Source of the DNA: Pseudomonas sp. B21-023
GTDB lineage: Bacteria; Pseudomonadota; Gammaproteobacteria; Pseudomonadales; Pseudomonadaceae
Reading direction: 5' to 3'
DNA: 64,000 nucleotides
Assembly: GCF_024749165.1 (NCBI RefSeq)
Contig: NZ_CP087190.1
Coordinates: forward strand, 3,631,501-3,695,500
Below the pieces are notes generated by a model. It made no database searches, had not been told where the DNA came from, and worked only from the letters and a program-made list of their open reading frames with translations. Of this stretch, positions 1 through 6,679 are shown in pieces. Numbering within the stretch: position 1 is the first letter of the stretch; each line of letters starts with the position of its first letter. The translations under genes were made by a program, and so were the position numbers.

Positions 1-409
1 CTGCGTTTTGCTGCACCCCGTTCTGCTGTGAGCTGCACCCCGTGCGGTTTCCTGCACCCCGCTCAGAACGAGGTGCAGCAGATGCACCCCGCTTAATCAG
101 CAGGTCGTAAACGACGGGGCGACGGTCGCGGCGATCGATATGGGCAGCAGCAATTGCCTGGTTACCTTCAGCGATCCAACCGGCCTGGGCGAGCTCATCT
201 AGCTTCAGCCGTACTGTTCGCTCAGAAAGGCCGGTGTCGTCGGAGAGAGTCGAGGCAGAAGGGAATGCCCCTCTTCCATCGCTGCCAGCGTAGTTGGCCA
301 GGCAGAGCAGTACATGGCGGGCTGCAGGATTCTCAAGTGCGGTTTTCGGGATGGCGAGTGCCCAGGTCATAGCTTGTACGCTCACGCGTGCCACCGTTGC
401 GATGGACAT
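1..409 (-). CDS. phage replication initiator, O-like, 3' end outside window (partial)
   Basis: Partial gene read leftward and open at base 1. The translation begins MSIATVARVSVQAMTWALAI and contains a winged-helix segment (LSERTVRLKLDELAQAGWI, about residues 62-80), as in the helix-turn-helix replication proteins that sit in the lambda O position of Pseudomonas prophages. By family knowledge such proteins bind origin iterons and recruit the host helicase or a phage helicase loader. After the HTH the protein becomes low in complexity (RGA/GCS/GVQ repeats) because the DNA there carries tandem iteron-like repeats. The start at 409 is the longest plausible one; a GTG at 385 and an ATG at 370 are alternatives. 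It lies downstream of cro with a terminator between them, as in a lambda rightward operon. Confidence 0.7.
   Translation of the reverse strand, partial: MSIATVARVSVQAMTWALAIPKTALENPAARHVLLCLANYAGSDGRGAFPSASTLSDDTGLSERTVRLKLDELAQAGWIAEGNQAIAAAHIDRRDRRPVVYDLLIKRGASAAPRSERGAGNRTGCSSQQNGVQQNA
11..91. repeat. iteron-like direct repeats inside the O-like gene (candidate phage origin)
   Basis: Four copies of TGCACCCCG start at 12, 34, 53 and 83, with spacings of 22, 19 and 30 bases. An inverted relative (GGTGCAGCAG) lies at 72-81. Lambda and relatives place origin iterons within the O gene, just after the DNA-binding domain, which is where these lie. Origin function is inferred from that position. 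Confidence 0.4.
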
Positions 410-483
410 TGAGCGACAGGCGCACCATTGCGCGTAGCATTGGAGAGATGCATAATCGATCCCGCTATTAAGAAGTTAAGAAA

Positions 484-507
484 GCCGGGCTGCCACCCGG
501 TTTTTTT
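484..507. terminator. terminator between cro and the replication gene
   Basis: A stem CCGGG/CCCGG with a six-base loop is followed on the plus strand by seven T, and on the minus strand by a T-rich run (CTTTCTT). On the minus strand it sits between cro and the O-like gene, the position of the antitermination-controlled tR1 in lambda. Confidence 0.55.
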
Positions 508-592
508 GTGCCCGAGATTCGGGTACTGGATAAATCAGCAGGTGTTTCAGCCATCTACTGGCACAATGCCGGATGACACAGAATTCGTCTCG

Positions 593-799
593 TTAGGCCT
601 CGACACGGATTGCGCCGGGACGACTCGGGAACGGGCGCAGCTCCTCCCCCTCCAACGTCCCATCGTCGTTCTCAATTACGAAAATGACCCGGCCAGCCTT
701 GACCGCCTTGGCGATGGCAGGTGCGCTCACATCGAGCCCCTTGGCGACAGCGGTCTGGCCGATTCGCTCTACAAGCTCAGGCAGCAGTGTTCGATTCAT
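593..799 (-). CDS. Cro-like phage repressor
   Basis: A 68-residue protein with a short HTH (LPELVERIGQTAVAKGLDVS, then APAIAKAVKAGR) and an acidic end, the size and pattern of lambda Cro family proteins. It is divergent from the S24 repressor gene at 904, and the three palindromic operators lie between them. Cro represses repressor transcription during lytic growth; the role here follows from family and position. It starts at ATG 799 after a GAGG sequence about eight bases upstream. A consensus-like promoter sits at 828-856. Confidence 0.75.
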   Translation of the reverse strand: MNRTLLPELVERIGQTAVAKGLDVSAPAIAKAVKAGRVIFVIENDDGTLEGEELRPFPSRPGAIRVEA

Positions 800-827
800 G
801 GCATTTCCTCAGTAGTGAACAGGCACA

Positions 828-856
828 ATATTAACCGCCGGTTAGTATTTATTCAA
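828..856 (-). promoter_or_regulatory. promoter for cro (PR-like)
   Basis: Read leftward, TTGAAT (851-856) and TAATAT (828-833) are separated by exactly 17 bases, a good sigma-70 match. Operator 1 (831-844) covers the -10 box and part of the spacer, so repressor bound there would block cro transcription. Confidence 0.6.
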
Positions 857-894
857 CACCGGCGGTTGAGGCAGTTCAATTAACCTCCGGTTAA
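831..894. promoter_or_regulatory. three palindromic phage operators between cro and cI
   Basis: Three related sites occur: TTAACCGCCGGTTA (831-844), TCAACACCGGCGGTTGA (853-869) and TTAACCTCCGGTTAA (880-894). Centre-to-centre spacing is about 23-26 bases, close to integral helical turns, as in a lambda operator triplet. They overlap both divergent promoters. The shared core is CCGCCGGT. Two further copies occur at 3924-3962. Confidence 0.75.
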
Positions 895-896
895 AT
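866..896 (+). promoter_or_regulatory. promoter for the repressor gene, probably leaderless (PRM-like)
   Basis: TTGAGG (866-871) and TTAAAT (891-896) are spaced by 19 bases. Transcription would start at about 903-904, on the ATG of the repressor, and no Shine-Dalgarno sequence is visible before that ATG. Lambda cI is likewise translated from a leaderless message made at PRM. Confidence 0.4.
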
Positions 897-903
897 TCCG
901 CGC

Positions 904-1791
904 ATGACGAAAAAGAAAGATCTCTCTCCCGAACTCAAGGCCGAGTGCGAGGCAGCCAAAAGGCTGTTCACTCAGAAAAAAAATGCGCTTGGCCTGACGC
1001 AGGCAAAGATGGCCGAGGCTGCTGACATCTCGCCGGCCGGCGTAGCCATGTACCTGAATGGCACCAACCCTCTAAATGCAAAGTTCGCGGTTGTGCTGTC
1101 CAGGCTTCTCCAAGAGCCTGTGGATCGTTTCAGCCCTAGGTTGGCTGCTGAGCTCGCGCAGATGCAGGGTGCCCAGGTGAAGAGCGCTGAAGGCTCTGAA
1201 AGCACTGCAGCTGAAAAGGTCTTAGAAATGCTGCGCAAACATGGCGGCAAGTCGCTGGATGCCACGGCCCAGGACAAGATTGCGAGAGCGGTCGCTGATA
1301 GCCTGTCCGGAGCCCCGACTTCGTTAACAGCGGCCAGCCACGCTGCAAATATGTTCGCTCCAGGCCATGGCGATATCTCTATCCCCCAGTACGATATCCG
1401 GGCGGCCATGGGCCACGGCCAGGTACCGGCTGAATACAGCGAAGTCATTCGTAACGTGGTCATCCGCGAAGAAGTACTTCGCGAGAAAGGTTTGACCTAC
1501 ACCTCTGCTCAAGCCCTTTCTATGATCACGGGTTGGGGACAGAGCATGGAGGGGACGATCAATGATAAAGATCCCGTGATAGTCGACCGTGGTGTGAATG
1601 ATTATCAAGGTGAAGGTGTTTACGTGCTTTCCTGGCATGGAGATCTCTTGATCAAACGCATACAAAGGAAAGACGAGGATCACGTTTGGCTTATTTCAGA
1701 CAATAAAAATTACGAAAAACAATCTGCTCACGTAGACGATGTGAGGATCCACGCCAAAGTTCTATTGGTCTGGAATGCCCGAAAAATTTAA
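904..1791 (+). CDS. CI-like phage repressor, S24 peptidase family
   Basis: A 295-residue two-domain repressor. The N-terminal XRE-type HTH lies at about residues 29-53 (LTQAKMAEAADISPAGVAMY). The C-terminal LexA/UmuD-like self-cleaving domain has nucleophile Ser214 in GQSMEGTIND and general-base Lys251 in LLIKRIQR. RAAMG at 166-170 lies where the self-cleavage site is expected. It maintains lysogeny by binding the operators at 831-894, and RecA-stimulated self-cleavage would induce the prophage. The start lacks a Shine-Dalgarno sequence, fitting a leaderless message. It is followed 27 bases later by the HipA-like gene, which may be co-transcribed in the lysogen. Confidence 0.88.
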   Translation: MTKKKDLSPELKAECEAAKRLFTQKKNALGLTQAKMAEAADISPAGVAMYLNGTNPLNAKFAVVLSRLLQEPVDRFSPRLAAELAQMQGAQVKSAEGSESTAAEKVLEMLRKHGGKSLDATAQDKIARAVADSLSGAPTSLTAASHAANMFAPGHGDISIPQYDIRAAMGHGQVPAEYSEVIRNVVIREEVLREKGLTYTSAQALSMITGWGQSMEGTINDKDPVIVDRGVNDYQGEGVYVLSWHGDLLIKRIQRKDEDHVWLISDNKNYEKQSAHVDDVRIHAKVLLVWNARKI

Positions 1792-1818
1792 CTTGCCCGA
1801 TGAAAGGTAGGGAGCATT

Positions 1819-2637
1819 ATGGATAGTGCTGACTCAGTCGACCAAAAAGATTCAGAAGATAAGAAAAGACTCCCAATAGAAGCTGCTTATCAAAGACAGC
1901 TCATGCCTATCGATGTTATTACTTCCTACTCCAGCCATATGGGCACTGCTGATCTTCGGGTGATTGTAGAGGCTCGGGACGGAAAACACTACGCAGTCAA
2001 AACCACAGCAGACGGAGCAGGCAACGTGCCTGCTTCAGAGCTATTCTGTTATGAGCTGGCTTATCGCGTGTTGATACCCACCCCATCTTATGCTTTTATT
2101 AGCATGCCTACAGAGGGAGTCTCTTTTGGCTCCGCATGGGAAGGGGGCGTAGTAAACGGCGATTCAAAAATTAACTACCTTAGCTTCATACAAGACGTTC
2201 TCTCCGGCCAAAAGAAAATACCAAATCTAAAGGTATTTTTCAGCCGGCTTTTTGCCTTCGACCTCTTCGTAAACAATGTAGATCGCCATTGGGGAAACTA
2301 TCTTTGGCGCACTAGCTTTAACGACTCGTACGTCGCTCTAGCATTTGACTTCAGCAGAGCATGCTTCGAATTAGGACACGACGGTTATCACGCCTTGTCG
2401 CCGCTAAGCAAAACCCAAGGCACCTTCCGGCTGCTGAATACCACCAAAAACTATGAGCGTTCCGAGGCGGTAGCATGCCTGGAGGCAATCCGGGCTATAC
2501 CTACCGCAGAGGTCGAAGGAATCCTCGCGAATTTCCCCTCTGCCTGGATGGGTAAGGCAAAGCGACGCGAATACATTGAATGGTGGAATTCTGAAGCCAG
2601 ACAGGCTAGAATTGACCATTTGCTTAAGCTTCTCTGA
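1819..2637 (+). CDS. HipA-like kinase family protein (HipA_2-like)
   Basis: A 272-residue protein related to single-domain HipA-like kinases. Visible kinase features are Lys61 in YAVKTT (ATP-binding lysine), the catalytic loop NNVDRHWGNYLW (Asp155, His157, Asn160) and a metal-binding Asp177 in AFDFSR. HipA kinases phosphorylate protein or tRNA-synthetase targets; the substrate here is unknown. Shine-Dalgarno sequence AGGTAGGGAG precedes ATG 1819. The stop overlaps the start of the DUF3037 gene (TGATG), so the two are translationally coupled. No HipB-type antitoxin is adjacent. The DNA looks more AT-rich than host genes, and the position directly after cI is typical of a cargo gene expressed in the lysogen. 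Confidence 0.72.
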   Translation: MDSADSVDQKDSEDKKRLPIEAAYQRQLMPIDVITSYSSHMGTADLRVIVEARDGKHYAVKTTADGAGNVPASELFCYELAYRVLIPTPSYAFISMPTEGVSFGSAWEGGVVNGDSKINYLSFIQDVLSGQKKIPNLKVFFSRLFAFDLFVNNVDRHWGNYLWRTSFNDSYVALAFDFSRACFELGHDGYHALSPLSKTQGTFRLLNTTKNYERSEAVACLEAIRAIPTAEVEGILANFPSAWMGKAKRREYIEWWNSEARQARIDHLLKLL

Positions 2638-3479
2638 TGGTGAACCTAATGCATACATTTAAATATTCAATAATTAAGTATATGCCTGACCCAATGCGAG
2701 GCGAGATTGTAAACGTTGGGCTAGTTATCTTCACCAACGAGAAACTTGACATACGAATGCTCGCCGCATCCGCAAAAGTAAGAATACTAGATGGGGCATC
2801 AGGTTTATCTGAAATTGAGTCTCTCCGGGACACCATCCTTGCATTTGGGGAAATGGCAACCTCCACGGAAGAAGCAATAGATTTCCTTCAAACATTCAAG
2901 GGCTCCTCGACCTACCTATCAGACCCTGCCTTTTTCGTGTTAGATGACATAAAACAGTACGAAACCAGAGTTCGTCATCTTTTCGACGATCTAGTTAAAC
3001 CATTCGCAGCAAAAGAGAAGACTCAGCGAACCTCTAGACTCAATACATTCTTAAAGCAGTCTTTCGAAAGAATGGACATGTTGGGCAAGGACATAGATGA
3101 CATTAGCCGACATAAGGTCGTCTACAACTACCCACTTAACGACAAAACCGGATTTTCCGCAGACTTCCTGCTCAAAAATGGAAAATTTCATATCACTGAA
3201 GCCATTGACTTCAACGTGAATGATACGAGCGCAAAGTTTAAAGAAACCACCATGAAGGTTATGACCTTTATGGAAGGGCGGAAATATTTAGGAGAAGACT
3301 CGGCTAGGTATTTTGTCTACGCAGCATCCTCTGACAAAGAGAAAGAGCTAATCCCTCATCTCAACCTAGCAGAAGAATATAGCGACAAAGTCTTCAATTT
3401 GAACTCAAAAGAAGAAACCCAGGAATATTTTAACTTAATGTCTTCATTAGTCGGCTCAACATTGGGGCATATACATTAG
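2637..3479 (+). CDS. DUF3037 family protein
   Basis: A 280-residue protein whose N-terminus (FKYSIIKYMPDPMRGEIVNV, residues 8-27) is the hallmark of DUF3037. As I recall, DUF3037 genes often pair with HipA-like kinase genes. The biochemical role is unknown; being coupled to the kinase gene, it could be an antitoxin, partner or substrate. The start overlaps the upstream stop by one base; an internal Met5 is an alternative start. It is strikingly AT-rich for this genome. Transcription would end at the hairpin at 3490-3516. Confidence 0.7.
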   Translation: MVNLMHTFKYSIIKYMPDPMRGEIVNVGLVIFTNEKLDIRMLAASAKVRILDGASGLSEIESLRDTILAFGEMATSTEEAIDFLQTFKGSSTYLSDPAFFVLDDIKQYETRVRHLFDDLVKPFAAKEKTQRTSRLNTFLKQSFERMDMLGKDIDDISRHKVVYNYPLNDKTGFSADFLLKNGKFHITEAIDFNVNDTSAKFKETTMKVMTFMEGRKYLGEDSARYFVYAASSDKEKELIPHLNLAEEYSDKVFNLNSKEETQEYFNLMSSLVGSTLGHIH

Positions 3480-3489
3480 TTTCGCCCTG

Positions 3490-3516
3490 AAAAAAGCCCG
3501 CTTCGGCGGGCTTTTT
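3490..3516. terminator. bidirectional terminator
   Basis: AAAAAGCCCGC, a TTCG loop and GCGGGCTTTTT form a strong hairpin with U-tracts on both strands. It lies between the convergent DUF3037 and DUF1654 genes. Confidence 0.85.
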
Positions 3517-3524
3517 CGTGCGCA

Positions 3525-3854
3525 CTAGAAAGGGACTTTCGCCTCTCCATGGAGGACTAGTTGGAGCTCCACTCCCCTCTCGATAACAAGATCGTCATCC
3601 GTCGGTATACCCCACTGCAAGATCACCGAACCTTCATCACAGAAGGTCATTTCCAGGCCATCAGTCTCTGCCAGCAGCTCCATGATCGCATCCCAATCCT
3701 GATTGCAGTCCGTGTCCAGCTGATGGATCAGAACCCTTCTGCCGAACTGAGCAAGCGGTGAATTGATCATCGCTGAAACCCTCAGCCCCAGTTTCTCCAA
3801 GCCCGACAGCTCCTTGCGAGCCGTCGGCACCGAGAATACTTGTGCCGCTCCCAT
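3525..3854 (-). CDS. DUF1654 family protein, SOS-regulated
   Basis: A 109-residue protein with the pattern LGLRVSAMINSP, then RRVLIHQL, then AETDGLEMTF, then GSVILQW, which I recognise as the Pseudomonas DUF1654 family of unknown biochemical function. The start at ATG 3854 is chosen because GGAGGT (3861-3866) lies at ideal spacing; an in-frame extension to 3896 would run through the promoter. A LexA-type box lies just upstream, and prophage operators are 70-108 bases upstream. Induction by DNA damage during prophage excision is the simplest inference. Confidence 0.7.
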   Translation of the reverse strand: MGAAQVFSVPTARKELSGLEKLGLRVSAMINSPLAQFGRRVLIHQLDTDCNQDWDAIMELLAETDGLEMTFCDEGSVILQWGIPTDDDLVIERGVELQLVLHGEAKVPF

Positions 3855-3867
3855 TTTTTTACCTCCG

Positions 3868-3896
3868 ATACTGTATATCCGTACAGCCTTAGGCAA
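3868..3896 (-). promoter_or_regulatory. promoter and LexA (SOS) box for the DUF1654 gene
   Basis: CTGTATATCCGTACAG (3871-3886) fits CTGT-N8-ACAG, the LexA-box pattern of gammaproteobacteria. It lies within a promoter made of TTGCCT (3891-3896) and CAGTAT (3868-3873) with a 17-base spacer, so LexA bound there would block transcription. Confidence 0.6.
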
Positions 3897-3923
3897 TTTT
3901 AGCGCGCTTGCCAGGAAAAATAA

Positions 3924-3962
3924 TTAACCGCCGGTATTGACGAATAATGAGCCGCCGGTTAA
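3924..3962. promoter_or_regulatory. remote pair of cI/cro-type operators
   Basis: TTAACCGCCGGTATTGA (3924-3940) matches 15 of 17 positions of the reverse complement of operator 2. TGAGCCGCCGGTTAA (3948-3962) matches 13 of 15 positions of the consensus TTAACCGCCGGTTAA. The centres are about 24 bases apart, as in the immunity region. The immunity repressor should bind here too. Confidence 0.65.
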
Positions 3963-3965
3963 CTT
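3937..3965 (+). promoter_or_regulatory. candidate repressor-controlled promoter reading rightward
   Basis: TTGACG (3937-3942) and TAACTT (3960-3965) have a 17-base spacer. The second operator covers the spacer and part of the -10 box, and the first operator abuts the -35 box. Transcription would begin near 3972 and run into a hairpin-rich region. Confidence 0.45.
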
Positions 3966-3971
3966 TTGCTC

Positions 3972-4400
3972 ACTGCCGGATCGACACCGGCCAGCAACGA
4001 AGGCAGCGATGAACAGGCCTCAACTGTTCAGAGGGGTGGCAACTGCCCCGGGTGTGCAGGGTAAAGCACCAAGATCAGTTATCCGGCGGGAAGGTTCGCG
4101 GTCGGAGTCACCAACTAGAAGATCGCCGGAGGCCGACGCCAGTAGCGGGTCCCGGCAGGTTTCACTGGCTGGCCTTGGAGGCAGGGCCAGACGGGAAATC
4201 AACCGCCCTGGAGGGCAAGAGATGACCGGAGTATCCAAGCAAGGCTGCGTGCGACACGCCCGTTATCAAAACCGGGAGCTGGTCAGAGCTCGGAAAACCC
4301 GTCAGTGGAGCCTGGTCCTTCACTGCCGAATCAGTCGCGACGACTGGATGGCAGAGGCTCGCACCAAGCAGGCAACCAGCGCCACGTCAGCCTGACGTTA
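3972..4400 (+). ncRNA. hairpin-rich region without a convincing gene (candidate structured RNA)
   Basis: The stretch from the DUF1654 promoter to the LuxR-type gene has no reading frame resembling a protein family. Its longest frame is a compositionally random Arg/Ser/Gly-rich string without a ribosome site. It holds a series of local hairpins: GAACAG/CTGTTC (4011-4029), GGGG/CCCC (4033-4049), CTGGCC/GGCCAG (4169-4190), GCCC/GGGC (4205-4216) and GAGCT/AGCTC (4276-4291). A repressor-type promoter points into it. I cannot match it to a named RNA class. Confidence 0.3.
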
Positions 4401-4525
4401 ACTGCCCGATCACCTGGTCTTCCCCAGCACCAGGCTGCATCGGAGAGCCCTTCCCGACCCTACATCAACATGTTCAGGGAGACAGGCGGGATTGGCTCTC
4501 CAATGCAGCCCACCAAGGATCACTC

Positions 4526-4909
4526 ATGGAAACGATCACCTGCGGCACATGGACAGGCCACCTTGGTAAAGGGTTGGCTCCTCGCGAGCTGGAAGCGCTT
4601 CTAGGCGTTGCCCAAGGCATGACCGCCAAACAGATTGCCCAGCAGATGCAGATCACCCCGGGCACTGTGGCCAACCGCATTGAAAACGCCATGTTCAAGC
4701 TCGGCGTAGCGCGTCGAGCAGCCGCAGTGGCCGAAGCCATGCGACGGCAGATCATCAGCCCGCTGTGCATAGCCCTTGCCGGCCTGATCGCTATGCATGC
4801 GGTCATCGATGACGGCGATCCACTGCGCCGCGACCGCAGGGCGCCCGAGCGGCGCACTGCCCAGATTCGAATCGTTCGTAAGGCCGAGGCCTTCGAGCAT
4901 CACGCCTGA
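4526..4909 (+). CDS. small LuxR-type HTH protein
   Basis: A 127-residue protein. The GerE/LuxR HTH occupies about residues 17-70 (LAPRELEALLGVAQGMTAKQ, IAQQMQITPGTVANRIENAM), followed by a short hydrophobic stretch (IISPLCIALAGLIAMHAVI) and a charged tail. There is no receiver or autoinducer domain, so it is a lone DNA-binding module. AAGGA precedes the ATG. Similar small LuxR-HTH genes occur in Pseudomonas prophages. Its target is unknown; it is about 20 bases upstream of the next small gene and probably co-transcribed. Confidence 0.65.
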   Translation: METITCGTWTGHLGKGLAPRELEALLGVAQGMTAKQIAQQMQITPGTVANRIENAMFKLGVARRAAAVAEAMRRQIISPLCIALAGLIAMHAVIDDGDPLRRDRRAPERRTAQIRIVRKAEAFEHHA

Positions 4910-4928
4910 ATCCCACGAGGATCATCCC

Positions 4929-5195
4929 ATGCAGACAGCAATGCACCCAGCCTTCCAGGAGAAGGCAGATCTGCTCGCAGCCCTGCTCAAGCGAAGCAAG
5001 TCAGTCAGGGCTGAGGCCATGGCCAAGATCGGCCAGGGCGCCCCGCGATTCCAGGCATCTGGCAAGGGCCGGATATGGAATGTAGTCGAGATCGCGACAG
5101 GGTCCGTGCAGGGGTTCGCCTTCAGCTATCGAACGGCCCTGTTCTTCGTTGCTGCAATGGAGGCAGCGACAGCGAGCAAAGAAGCGGCAATATAA
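4929..5195 (+). CDS. small hypothetical phage protein
   Basis: An 88-residue protein of unknown function beginning MQTAMHPAFQEKADLLAALL. It is helical and basic in the first half, then has a short beta-like segment (RIWNVVEIATGSVQGFAFSY) and an Ala-rich end. The ATG at 4929 follows an ACGAGGATCATCCC leader that contains a GAGG site. It lies directly downstream of the LuxR-type gene, same strand. No motif allows a functional call. Confidence 0.5.
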   Translation: MQTAMHPAFQEKADLLAALLKRSKSVRAEAMAKIGQGAPRFQASGKGRIWNVVEIATGSVQGFAFSYRTALFFVAAMEAATASKEAAI

Positions 5196-5247
5196 CGAGA
5201 AGCTATGAGTGACCAGTTCGTAGCAATGCCGGGCCAACTCAAAACTT

Positions 5248-5928
5248 CTAGTACAGTGCTACCAACTCACCGGTACCAGCGGGAAGTTGGACTAGCCGCC
5301 GCTGTGCACCGATATTCTTCCAAAATAGTCGGTACTCGCATTGCCAGCTATCGGCCGAGGATTTGAGAAATGGATTCCTTAGATGGCCATCGGTGTATTT
5401 GCAGTGCTTGCCCTCAGAGATAGAGCCGAGCTGCTCGTCAAGCGCCTTCTTAAGGTTTGGTAGATTTTTTATCTTCACGCACGCCGCTTTTCCATTAAAT
5501 TTTTTTGCCAGCATCCGGCTCTGAGTGGTGCAAAAGCACATGATCCAGCCATCCCAGTGGCTGTACTCTTTAATATGCAAGTCAGACAAACGCCCTTGGG
5601 GGCCAAAATTGTTTGTAACGCTGCCCGTTAAGACACCACCATTGCTAACCTCAAATCTTACACCTGGAACGCTATCTACCGGTATAGAACTATCAACGGT
5701 AAAGTTCTCATCTGGTGTATAGATACCGCTTCTATCTATGCTTCGATAGGCGCTCGCTGGATTCACTGGTACTTCTCCCCCCTTAACCCATGCTTCGGCA
5801 TGGCACCTTTCATTTAAATATACAAAAAGCTCCACAGCCGGGCCTTCCTTTTCGAGTTCGGTCACCCGTAATACCCCATCCCACCCCAAATTGCCACCAT
5901 GCCGCCACCGCCACGGAGGGCGGCGCAT
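5248..5928 (-). CDS. hypothetical protein, start uncertain
   Basis: A plausible protein of about 200-226 residues. It is lower in GC than the host and carries a C-terminal block (SADSWQCEYRLFW) that recalls the W-x-x-E-x-R-L signature near the end of DUF2971-type proteins; that likeness is weak. The mid-region HWDGWIMCFCTTQS is also distinctive. Start candidates are ATG 5928 and GTG 5870; neither has a good ribosome site. It is divergent from the gene at 5945. Function unknown; likely prophage cargo. Confidence 0.5.
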   Translation of the reverse strand: MRRPPWRWRHGGNLGWDGVLRVTELEKEGPAVELFVYLNERCHAEAWVKGGEVPVNPASAYRSIDRSGIYTPDENFTVDSSIPVDSVPGVRFEVSNGGVLTGSVTNNFGPQGRLSDLHIKEYSHWDGWIMCFCTTQSRMLAKKFNGKAACVKIKNLPNLKKALDEQLGSISEGKHCKYTDGHLRNPFLKSSADSWQCEYRLFWKNIGAQRRLVQLPAGTGELVALY

Positions 5929-5944
5929 GCCCAGGAGATATACC

Positions 5945-6655
5945 ATGCAACTCGACATCAACATCGAAAGGATCGTAGCCGACTCGGTAGCCGCCGCGCT
6001 GAGCCCGGAAAAGCTGCAGCCGATCATCGACAAGAACGTGTCAAGCGCGGTCACTGGCGCGATTCAAGAGCAGTTCAGCTACAACTCGCCGTTCAAGAAG
6101 CTGCTGGAAGAGAGCCTGGCGGGCGCCATGCCTACCAAGATTGCGGGCCTGGGCCGCTACGGGGATCTGGTGCTCAAGACCGTCTCCGCGATGATCAATG
6201 ACTACCAGGAACAGGCGCTACGCCAGACCATCACGGAAAAGCTCGCCACGGTGCTTGAACCACTGCCCGCTCGCATCAAGCTCTCGGAATTGATTGACCA
6301 ACTGACCAGGGCCTTCGAGGACAGCCACCTCCGTGACAAGCACGGCAGCGAGGCCCCGACGTTCATCATCGAAAAAGGCACTGGCTACTCCTCCACTTCC
6401 GAATACTGGCGCCTCTATGCCGATGCCAACGAGGGGGTGGACAAGTATTCCTGTCAGGTGCAGATGGCGTTCAACGGCGAGGGCGAGTGCTACTCCCTGC
6501 GTGTCGGCGAGACTGACATGAAGAAGTCGCTGATTCTTGGCAGCGCGTACGACGCAGAGGCCTTGGTTCTGAACCTGTACACGGGAGGCACCAAGGTGGA
6601 ATACGAGCAGGTGTACGTCGGCGATATCCGCTACAGCGAAGATGCCTACGACTGA
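5945..6655 (+). CDS. hypothetical phage-associated protein
   Basis: A 236-residue protein of unknown function. The N-terminal half is helical and acidic (MQLDINIERIVADSVAAALS onward) and the C-terminal part is beta-rich. CAGGAGA precedes ATG 5945 at a good distance, which decides the start. Codon use resembles the host more than the neighbouring low-GC genes do. It is divergent from the 5248-5928 gene with almost no intergenic space, so the two promoters must overlap coding sequence. No catalytic motif seen. Confidence 0.6.
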   Translation: MQLDINIERIVADSVAAALSPEKLQPIIDKNVSSAVTGAIQEQFSYNSPFKKLLEESLAGAMPTKIAGLGRYGDLVLKTVSAMINDYQEQALRQTITEKLATVLEPLPARIKLSELIDQLTRAFEDSHLRDKHGSEAPTFIIEKGTGYSSTSEYWRLYADANEGVDKYSCQVQMAFNGEGECYSLRVGETDMKKSLILGSAYDAEALVLNLYTGGTKVEYEQVYVGDIRYSEDAYD

Positions 6656-6679
6656 GCTTAACGCGCTGCCGACAACGCT

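Noticed and set aside
11..91. CRISPR-like repeats
   Set aside because: Repeats are nine bases with irregular short gaps inside a gene; no CRISPR array or cas genes are seen in the window.
428..883. 151-codon plus-strand frame across the cro gene
   Set aside because: It is antisense to cro and runs through the terminator and operators.
904..2637. hipBA-type toxin-antitoxin pair (XRE gene followed by HipA-like gene)
   Set aside because: The XRE gene has a full S24 self-cleaving domain and sits in a cro/operator setting, so it is the phage repressor, not HipB.
3937..4395. 152-codon plus-strand frame
   Set aside because: Its start codon overlaps the promoter -35 box at 3937, it has no ribosome site, and its composition looks random; I treat the stretch as non-coding.
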